Part shown: positions 4,539 through 10,122 of the stretch, piece by piece
Position numbering within the stretch: the first letter of the stretch is position 1
How the letters are laid out: the number at the start of each line of letters is the position of its first letter
NCBI GenBank assembly: GCA_934446485.1
Contig: CAKSEM010000039.1
Coordinates: 1 to 10,122 of the forward strand
Origin: an uncultured Eubacteriales bacterium
GTDB taxonomy: Bacteria; Bacillota; Clostridia; Oscillospirales; CAG-272
DNA length: 10,122 nucleotides
Direction of reading: 5' to 3'
Made by a program: the position numbers and the translations under genes
The notes under the pieces: generated by a model
What the model was told of the DNA's origin: nothing
Databases searched by the model: none
Seen by the model: only the letters and a program-made list of their open reading frames with translations

Positions 4539-7451
4539 ATGAAAAGAAAGCTACTCAGTCTGCTTCTCGCGGTTCTGATGATGATTTCGGCACTCCCGAC
4601 GGTTATCATGGCAGAAGACGGCACTGACAATGACCTGCCGTTCACCGACGTTGCCAGCAACAACTGGTTCTACGGAGCAGTAGTGTCTGTTTATGAGAAC
4701 AAGATCATGAAAGGAATTACGGAAACGGAATTCTCTCCAAACGGAAATGTGACCCGTGCAGAGCTTGTAATGATTCTGTTCCGTCTCGCAGAAGTTCCCA
4801 CGCCCTCAGGATACAATGTCGATTTCTCGGACGTCGAAGAGGGAGCCTGGTACTATGATGCGCTCATGTGGGCATCTACGGTCACGGGAATCATCCGCGG
4901 ATACTCAGACGGCACATTCCGTCCGAACGCTCCTGTCACCCGCGCGGAGATGGCGGCGATGCTCAATCGTTACTTTGACCTCGTCGGCATGAAGTTTGCA
5001 GAAAAGCCTGCACGCGATTCATTCACCGATGCGGACAGCATCCCGTCATGGGCAACGGAAGACATCGAGGCTATGCGCCTCTCCGGCATATTTGCTGGAG
5101 ACGAAAACGGCCGCTGCACGCCGGATAACTCCGCGACACGCGCCGAAGCTGCTACTATGATTATGCGCTTCATGGACTTTAATAAGTTTGCTGTCGGTCT
5201 TATACTGAACGGAATATCTATAATTAATTATTCCTTCAAAGATGTTCTCGATGAGACAGATCTTACGGCAAGGGTAAAGGAAAAATCCGATCCGACCGGA
5301 CTTGCCGAAACTGTAAAGTTCGATGACTTTGCCGCACTTGCAAAGGACATCAACAACATTGAATACGCCGTAATAGCACGCCGTTTTGTCCCCGTCATAT
5401 ACAGAAAAGGCGAATTCACGGTTGTACGCACACTGGAATTCATGTTTCAAAAGTTCGTCGAGCTGAAGCCCGACGGATCTGCAACCGAATTTTCGTACTC
5501 CGCCGCAGCAAATGAAAACGATATCATAACTGCAATAAACACCTTCAGCGAAAATAACGACTATTACTCAGTATCCATCAAGGATTACGCCGCACTTGCC
5601 GAGCGCCTTGCAGCTATCGCTCCCGGTGAGTCTGCCGCCGTGGATGTCACCGCCGTCTTCGTTCGCGGTAATGACACGCAGGAGCGCACATACTCCGTCA
5701 CCTTTAAAAACACGGCGACGCTCACGCCCGCCGGCGAGTCAACCGCTTACTCGTTTGAAACCTCTGTAAATGCAACAGAGCTGCTCTCTGCCCTCAAAGC
5801 TTTCGCCGACCCCGACAACTGCTACGACGGCGTAAGCATCAAGAATTACGCTGCACTTGAGGAGGAAATATCTGCGATCGTCGGCGGTTCATCTAAAGCA
5901 CTCGATGTCACCGTGATCTTCGAAAAGGGTGCAGTCACCGTCGAGCGCACATATTCTGTAACCTTTACGAATACTGCTGAGGCACCGGTAGTTGATGACC
6001 GTCCCGATGCCGATTCAGTAGGCATACTTTACGAGGACGCTGCCACCGGTCTTAAGATATCAAAGGCAAAGCTCATTGCAGGTAGTGACGGCATTGGTAT
6101 TCTCGGTGAATCCGGCATAGGCACTCACGGTGCACATGAGAACAAGATTCTTCGTACGGATACAGGTGTCTATGCCGTATACGTAGTCGATGTGTACGAT
6201 AAGCCGGACGGATATACCGATGCATCCGATATATTCCACGTTGTAAAGATCACAAATGACGGTGCAAAGATTCTCATGACAAGCGAATGCCCCAGAGCCT
6301 GGGGAAGCTGCCTTCCGAACATCATGGCAGGACGCGACGGATCTATATATGTGTCGGTACTTGCAAACCTTTATGAGGTCGCTTGGCTCAATATGTTTAA
6401 GATAGATGAGCGTACCGAACAGGTCGTCTCAGGAGCCGATGGAGAGAATCATCATGAGATTCCGTTCAAAATCAGAGGCGGAACGACTCACGGCTACGGA
6501 TACTCAATGCCGATACTCGACCTTGAGAGCGGTAAGATCTACGGCTTCTACAATGCAGGAGATATCCCGGGATACATTGCATGGTTCATCTATGACATGG
6601 ACACCGACACGTGGGACACCACCTGCCACTCTGTTGAGATTGAATACAGACTGGGATACATATGTGCATATCCGGATGGCAACGGCGGTTTCCGTTTCTT
6701 CGGTCAGCGCGATGTCTTCGGTGCTGCTAAGTCAGGATACATAGGACTTAACAACCATCTAGGCGTGGCTGACATTGTAAAGAGCAACGCCGGATATGTG
6801 TTCGATGCCATCTACTATTTCCATGTGCCGGATGCAACGAAGGATGAGTGCACTTATCAGACACTCTACGAACCCGACTATCGTGCGATATACGCTGCGA
6901 AGGTCAAAGTAAATCCCCGTATTCAAACGATAAGCTATGTCGGCGCTTCATACTACGGTGAGGGCGGTGTGACCTACCGTGACCTAGGCGGAAACGTCCA
7001 CATTATATACACAAAAACGGAGGACTCTTCAAAGAACCACGCAATATACGATAAGGACGGCAACAAGATCTTCGACGAGAAGCTCACGCTCAGCGGCGGC
7101 AAGAAAGACTCATATACCTTTGCAATGGCTCAGGGCAAGAGCGGCAAGTATTACATACTCGTATGGAACACCACAGGATCCAGCAAGATGAAGTATGCCA
7201 ATCTCGAAATTCTCTCTTCCGATGACGGAAAGACGTTCAAGAGTGAGGTTGCCACTATGGAAGTGCTGACCACGGAAGGCTCATTCACCGAAAAGAATCC
7301 TTTCGGCACCAAGCTGGTCATGGCAAGCCCGAGAAACGGTTCTGTTGCGGACGGAACACTTAACCTGCTGCTATTCCAAAGCTCTGACAGAATAACTGAA
7401 CACGGCGAAACAGCCTCCAACTACTACTACATGACGGTTGAACTTCCGTAA
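4539..7451 (+). CDS. Secreted SLH-domain surface protein with tandem repeats and probable beta-propeller module
   Basis: A 970-residue exported wall-associated protein. Residues 1-25 are a Sec signal peptide (KRK, then a hydrophobic core, cleavage likely after VIMA). Three S-layer-homology domains follow (about 34-80, 94-145, 160-212), each with the FTDV/FSDV/FTDA start and a TRAE motif (72-75, 134-137, 200-203). These bind pyruvylated secondary wall polymer and hold the protein on the cell surface; no LPxTG anchor is present. Residues 228-306, 316-392 and 402-479 are three copies of an unrecognised repeat of about 77 residues, the first degenerate; the last two share YAAL and ERTYSVTF. Residues about 490-970 resemble BNR/sialidase-like propeller proteins (GAHENKILRTDTGVYAVYV, recurring GxxY and strand-turn-strand blocks, aromatic-rich), suggesting glycan binding or cleavage, but no catalytic set is identified. 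ATG 4539 has GAAAGG 8 nt upstream. The next gene, 85 bp downstream, is a probable glycan-active enzyme, so a joint role is plausible but unproven. Confidence 0.9.
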   Translation: MKRKLLSLLLAVLMMISALPTVIMAEDGTDNDLPFTDVASNNWFYGAVVSVYENKIMKGITETEFSPNGNVTRAELVMILFRLAEVPTPSGYNVDFSDVEEGAWYYDALMWASTVTGIIRGYSDGTFRPNAPVTRAEMAAMLNRYFDLVGMKFAEKPARDSFTDADSIPSWATEDIEAMRLSGIFAGDENGRCTPDNSATRAEAATMIMRFMDFNKFAVGLILNGISIINYSFKDVLDETDLTARVKEKSDPTGLAETVKFDDFAALAKDINNIEYAVIARRFVPVIYRKGEFTVVRTLEFMFQKFVELKPDGSATEFSYSAAANENDIITAINTFSENNDYYSVSIKDYAALAERLAAIAPGESAAVDVTAVFVRGNDTQERTYSVTFKNTATLTPAGESTAYSFETSVNATELLSALKAFADPDNCYDGVSIKNYAALEEEISAIVGGSSKALDVTVIFEKGAVTVERTYSVTFTNTAEAPVVDDRPDADSVGILYEDAATGLKISKAKLIAGSDGIGILGESGIGTHGAHENKILRTDTGVYAVYVVDVYDKPDGYTDASDIFHVVKITNDGAKILMTSECPRAWGSCLPNIMAGRDGSIYVSVLANLYEVAWLNMFKIDERTEQVVSGADGENHHEIPFKIRGGTTHGYGYSMPILDLESGKIYGFYNAGDIPGYIAWFIYDMDTDTWDTTCHSVEIEYRLGYICAYPDGNGGFRFFGQRDVFGAAKSGYIGLNNHLGVADIVKSNAGYVFDAIYYFHVPDATKDECTYQTLYEPDYRAIYAAKVKVNPRIQTISYVGASYYGEGGVTYRDLGGNVHIIYTKTEDSSKNHAIYDKDGNKIFDEKLTLSGGKKDSYTFAMAQGKSGKYYILVWNTTGSSKMKYANLEILSSDDGKTFKSEVATMEVLTTEGSFTEKNPFGTKLVMASPRNGSVADGTLNLLLFQSSDRITEHGETASNYYYMTVELP
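5220..5975 (+). repeat. Three tandem protein repeats (~77 residues) within the SLH protein
   Basis: Copy 1 spans 5220-5456, copy 2 5484-5714 and copy 3 5742-5975. Each begins with an aromatic/serine strand (NYSFKD, EFSYSA, AYSFET), has a helix-like N/D-E-x-hydrophobic stretch, then (I/F)K/DxYAAL or DFAAL, a second helix, and ends in a strand pair with (V/E)RTxxVTF. Copies 2 and 3 are clearly related; copy 1 is diverged and lacks the final RTYSVTF. The repeat is visible at protein level, not as near-identical DNA, so it is old. I recognise no named domain. Confidence 0.7.
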
Positions 7452-7467
7452 ACAGATAAAGCACGAG

Positions 7468-7502
7468 GCGGGTCCGGAGTTGGATATCCTCTCCGGACCC
7501 GC
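7468..7502 (+). terminator. Strong hairpin without a clear T-run after the SLH gene
   Basis: GCGGGTCCGGAG (7468-7479) pairs perfectly over 12 bp with CTCCGGACCCGC (7491-7502). The loop contains the palindrome GGATATCC (7482-7489), which can extend the stem. The following bases are ATTATGATTATATA, not a T-run, so termination may be incomplete and read-through into the next gene is possible. It may instead protect or divide the message between the two genes. Confidence 0.6.
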
Positions 7503-7536
7503 ATTATGATTATATAAAACCTACAAGGAGAAAGTA

Positions 7537-9801
7537 ATGAAAAATATTCTTGACAGGCGTCTGCGAACGGTCACGGCAGACAAATTTCACATTGAGCTTA
7601 ATATGCCGAAGGACTACCCTGCAATCAAAGCGCGCCCCACAGAAGAAGGCGGCGTTCGCGACAGATTCTTCGCAGCAAAGGCAGAGCTTCCCGATGAGAT
7701 AACCGTCGTGCGCCCGTTTGACCCTAACGGCTTTGCACACAACGCAGAGCACACTGTGCACGTTGCACCGAACGGCTGCGACGAGTGCGGCAACGGCACC
7801 GAAGCATCCCCGCTTGCAACACTTCACTGTGCGCTGCAGCGCGCACGCGGAACCGGCGGAGCCAAGATCGTATTGCACGGCGGAGACTACAATTTCGATT
7901 CTACCACCGTCGTAACCGAAGATATGTCAGGTACTGAGGAATCTCCCCTTATCGTCATGTCGGCTGACGGAGAGACTGCCCGCATATCTGCGTCAATACC
8001 GATCCCGCCGTCAGCATTCGCTCCCGTCACGGATCCAAAAGCCACCGCTCGTTTGAAGCCAGAAGCACGTGAGCATATTTATGTTGCCGATCTGCGCGCG
8101 CTCGGGATTACCGAGTACGGTAAGGTCGGATACGGCGGAGCCGTGCTTCAGTACAACAACGTTCCTCAGATACTTGCACGTTACCCCAACGTCGGCGAAC
8201 CTCAAATCGTAATGAGTGAAAAAATATACGACGCAGGCGGACATGAGTATATGTCACCCGACAGCGAGAGCCGCCGAGGCGATGAACCTTGGGAGATCGG
8301 AATCACCGATCCGCGCTGCCTCGACTGGAAATGGGATGAGGATATATGGATCTACGGTGCACTCTATGCAGAGTGGGGACGCAAGTTCGCGCCTATCGGT
8401 GGTTTTGACCGTGAAAAGATGAGTATGCGCGGACGCCATGCATTTGAGTGGGGCGTTAAATATGAGCCGAGCAACGATTACTACTTCCTCAACGTTTTTG
8501 AAGAGCTCGACGCTCCGGGTGAATGGTACCTTGACCGCGCAAACGGACTCATGTATTTCTATCCGCCGTCCGGGAAGATCTCACCTGCCGACGATATCCG
8601 TTTTGCGGCACATGCCTGCAACCTGATCGAATGCCGCGGTGCATCAAACGTAATAATCGACCGAATTGACATGGGTCGCTCTATAGGAACGGCAATCCTG
8701 GTCCGCGACTGTCATCAGGTTCTGATCCAGCGCTGCCACGTCATCGGCACATGCGACGCTGGGGATGAGAACTCAGCTGCAGTTGATATCGACGGCGGAT
8801 CACTCTGCGGTGCGGTTGCAAATACGGTCGAGCATTTTACAAATCGCGCAATGTCAGTAAACGGCGGCGACCGCGTAAATCTGATACCGTCGAACAACTT
8901 CATACAGAACTGCTTCATTATAAATCCTCACATTCGCTTCGGACTGTCAAGCAGTGGTTGCGGTAATGTTGTCTCACACAACTATGTCCGTGATACGACC
9001 ACAGGCGACGGCGGACACAATGAGGGCATATTTGAATACAACATCGTCGAGGGTGGAGACACCGAAACACACGACACAGGTATGATGTACGTTGCGGGTG
9101 GCGGTTGCTCCTCGTGCGGCAACCATTTCAGATACAATTACTTCTTCGATTTTGTCGAAGGCGACTACGGTATATACTTTGACGACCTTTCGCGCGGAAT
9201 GTACGCGTACGGCAACATAGTTGTCGGAAACGGTGCAAACGAGGACGGCACATGGCACTCAGGCGGGCGCAGCTACAATGCCCACAACGGCGGTGAGCAT
9301 TGCTTCTACAACAACATCAGCATTGATGCCGGTTACTTCGCATTCGGCGGAGATATCACGTACTGGCTGTTCGACGCAAACTGGGACGGTCTGTACCCCG
9401 GAATTCGCGAAGCGTCCCTCGACAAGCGCACTGAGCGGTATATGGGACGAAACCCCACTTACCGCGATTATGTCGCAGCAATCGATCAGTATGAGGAAGA
9501 CAAAAAGACGCCCGGGTACGTTAAGAAATCGGGATGGGCCGAGCGGCGGCTGCGCACACCTTGGTGCAACAACTATGAAAACAATGTCATAGTTCGTGCC
9601 GCAAGACCGTTTAAACTTGATAACGGCGAAGAAACGGCAACATCGCTCGATACAAACTACATAACGGATGAAGATCCCGGATTCGTTGACTTTGATGGGC
9701 GTGACTATAGGATTCGCCCCGATGCACCGTTGTTCAAAAAGATTCCGGATTTTGTACCGCCTCCGTTTGAAAAGATGGGACCGGTAGACGATTTCTCGTA
9801 A
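7537..9801 (+). CDS. Right-handed parallel beta-helix protein, GH141-like glycosidase
   Basis: A 754-residue probable carbohydrate-active enzyme. The front part carries the VAPNGxDxxGxGTxxxPLATL block (76-96) seen at the start of many beta-helix glycosidases and lyases. Residues 328-345 (GEWYLDRANGLMYFYPP) match the linker typical of GH141-like proteins (alpha-L-fucosidase and xylanase activities are known in that family). The helix core, about 360-610, has the usual blocks: NGGDRVNL, HNYVRD, EYNIVE, THDTGMMY (511-518), FRYNYFFDF, GIYFDD (545-550), YGNI and FYNNIS. Acidic residues at Asp513 and Asp549-Asp550 are the natural catalytic candidates. The start at ATG 7537 is fixed by AAGGAG 6 nt upstream (7525-7530). 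No signal peptide or membrane segment is present, and there are 16 cysteines, which fits a cytoplasmic enzyme acting on imported oligosaccharide. It may be co-transcribed with the SLH gene; only a weak -10-like TATGAT (7505-7510) is seen nearby. Family membership is inferred from motifs; the substrate is unknown. Confidence 0.85.
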   Translation: MKNILDRRLRTVTADKFHIELNMPKDYPAIKARPTEEGGVRDRFFAAKAELPDEITVVRPFDPNGFAHNAEHTVHVAPNGCDECGNGTEASPLATLHCALQRARGTGGAKIVLHGGDYNFDSTTVVTEDMSGTEESPLIVMSADGETARISASIPIPPSAFAPVTDPKATARLKPEAREHIYVADLRALGITEYGKVGYGGAVLQYNNVPQILARYPNVGEPQIVMSEKIYDAGGHEYMSPDSESRRGDEPWEIGITDPRCLDWKWDEDIWIYGALYAEWGRKFAPIGGFDREKMSMRGRHAFEWGVKYEPSNDYYFLNVFEELDAPGEWYLDRANGLMYFYPPSGKISPADDIRFAAHACNLIECRGASNVIIDRIDMGRSIGTAILVRDCHQVLIQRCHVIGTCDAGDENSAAVDIDGGSLCGAVANTVEHFTNRAMSVNGGDRVNLIPSNNFIQNCFIINPHIRFGLSSSGCGNVVSHNYVRDTTTGDGGHNEGIFEYNIVEGGDTETHDTGMMYVAGGGCSSCGNHFRYNYFFDFVEGDYGIYFDDLSRGMYAYGNIVVGNGANEDGTWHSGGRSYNAHNGGEHCFYNNISIDAGYFAFGGDITYWLFDANWDGLYPGIREASLDKRTERYMGRNPTYRDYVAAIDQYEEDKKTPGYVKKSGWAERRLRTPWCNNYENNVIVRAARPFKLDNGEETATSLDTNYITDEDPGFVDFDGRDYRIRPDAPLFKKIPDFVPPPFEKMGPVDDFS

Positions 9802-9813
9802 AGTAAATAAGAA

Positions 9814-9855
9814 AAAAGGACTCACGTTCATTTTGAAGTGGGTCCTTTTCTTGTA
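9814..9855 (+). terminator. Rho-independent terminator after the beta-helix gene
   Basis: AAAAGGACTCAC (9814-9825) pairs with GTGGGTCCTTTT (9838-9849), 12 bp with one G-U pair. An inner TTC/GAA pair tightens the loop, and the T-rich tail is TTTTCTTGTATT. It starts 12 nt after the stop codon. Confidence 0.88.
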
Positions 9856-10051
9856 TTATTCTCTGCTCTGATCAACAAGGCATATATCAGGGTCTTTTTA
9901 TGTGCCTTGAGAATTGCATATTGCTATTCAGAAAAGAAATGAGAGGCGCAAGAGAAAATAGCGTATGATAATCATATCCGTCATCAAAGCATCTCAGCTA
10001 ATTAACTAACGGTAAGTATGTTGTTTTAGCCGGTGGTTTCCTCCGATCTGC
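9856..10051. other. Intergenic region with no gene seen
   Basis: About 196 bp between the terminators of the beta-helix gene and of the tRNA on the opposite strand. No open frame with a ribosome binding site and no consensus promoter on either strand was found. Two small structures stand out: an inverted repeat CAAGGCATAT / ATGTGCCTTG (9876-9885 and 9900-9909, 10 bp with one G-U pair, 14-nt loop, no T-run), and the 13-nt palindrome TATGATAATCATA (9964-9976). Neither is assigned a function. Confidence 0.5.
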
Positions 10052-10085
10052 AAAAAAGAAGAAGCGGCCGTATGGACGCTTCTTC
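10052..10085 (-). terminator. Rho-independent terminator after the tRNA
   Basis: On the minus strand GAAGAAGCG (10085-10077) pairs over 9 bp with CGCTTCTTC (10066-10058) and is followed by six T residues (10057-10052). It lies 16 nt after the tRNA 3' end, so that tRNA is the last gene of its transcript. Confidence 0.9.
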
Positions 10086-10101
10086 AAATTAGGAAAAAGA
10101 G

Positions 10102-10122
10102 CTCCCCCTGTTGGGCTCGAAC
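10102..10122 (-). tRNA. 3' end of a tRNA gene (partial, runs off the window)
   Basis: Minus-strand GTTCGAGC at the window edge is a standard T-arm start (G53, then loop TTCGAGC). It is followed by CCAAC (61-65), the acceptor strand AGGGGGA (66-72) and discriminator G73 at 10102. The next base is C and then T, so CCA is not encoded. The 5' two-thirds and the anticodon lie beyond the window. The acceptor would begin TCCCCCT, and with G73 asparagine is one candidate, but identity cannot be settled here. The terminator just downstream supports a real tRNA transcript. Confidence 0.8.

Noticed and set aside
9259..9831. 190-residue minus-strand frame opposite the beta-helix gene
   Set aside because: It lies almost wholly antisense to a well-supported coding gene and has no family resemblance or clear start signal.
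9964..9983. Fur-box-like sequence TGATAATCATATC
   Set aside because: It lacks one base of the GATAATCATTATC pattern, and no promoter or iron-related gene is nearby.
1..10122. CRISPR array, insertion sequence, integrase or toxin-antitoxin pair
   Set aside because: No regularly spaced repeats, terminal inverted repeats with a transposase, or small paired genes were found on either strand.

Overview
The window looks like a chromosomal segment of an anaerobic member of the Clostridia (Bacillota), plausibly a gut or rumen Oscillospiraceae-type organism. The grounds are a 54-residue rubredoxin, an S-layer-homology (SLH) surface protein, Gram-positive promoters (TTGACx-N17-TATAAT) and Shine-Dalgarno sites (AAGGAG, AAAGGA), rho-independent terminators after most units, and a 5S rRNA gene separated from 16S/23S. 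The lineage is an inference; no species is claimed.

Layout, left to right. (i) 1-837, + strand: undecaprenyl-diphosphatase (uppP), ending in a symmetrical hairpin that can terminate both strands. (ii) 897-1112, - strand: a self-contained 5S rRNA unit with its own consensus promoter, a leader that begins in an 8-bp hairpin, the 116-nt 5S gene, and its own terminator. No 23S lies upstream. (iii) 1242-1562, + strand: rubredoxin with an extended -10 promoter and a strong terminator. (iv) 1577-2810, + strand: a membrane-anchored NERD-domain (nuclease-related) protein with a C-terminal topoisomerase-type zinc finger. It has its own strong promoter, a leader with two dyads, and visibly lower G+C than its neighbours. 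(v) 2822-4339, - strand: pyruvate kinase with its own promoter. (vi) 4445-7502, + strand: a 970-residue secreted protein with three SLH domains, three copies of an unrecognised ~77-residue repeat, and a large probable beta-propeller module. (vii) 7537-9855, + strand: a 754-residue right-handed beta-helix protein resembling GH141-type glycosidases, without a signal peptide. (viii) 9856-10122: a short region with no gene, then a terminator and the 3' end of a tRNA, both on the - strand.

Most genes are single-gene units with their own promoter and terminator and are functionally unrelated (cell-wall lipid carrier recycling, translation, electron transfer, glycolysis). The exception may be the SLH protein and the beta-helix enzyme. 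They lie in tandem, 85 bp apart, with only a hairpin lacking a U-tract between them, and may form a surface-glycan binding/degradation pair in which one partner is outside the cell and the other apparently inside.

I see no CRISPR array, insertion sequence, integrase, phage gene or obvious defence island. The best candidates for something new are the NERD/zinc-finger protein with its structured leader, the stand-alone 5S unit with a hairpin at its 5' end, and the SLH repeat protein paired with a cysteine-rich leaderless beta-helix enzyme.
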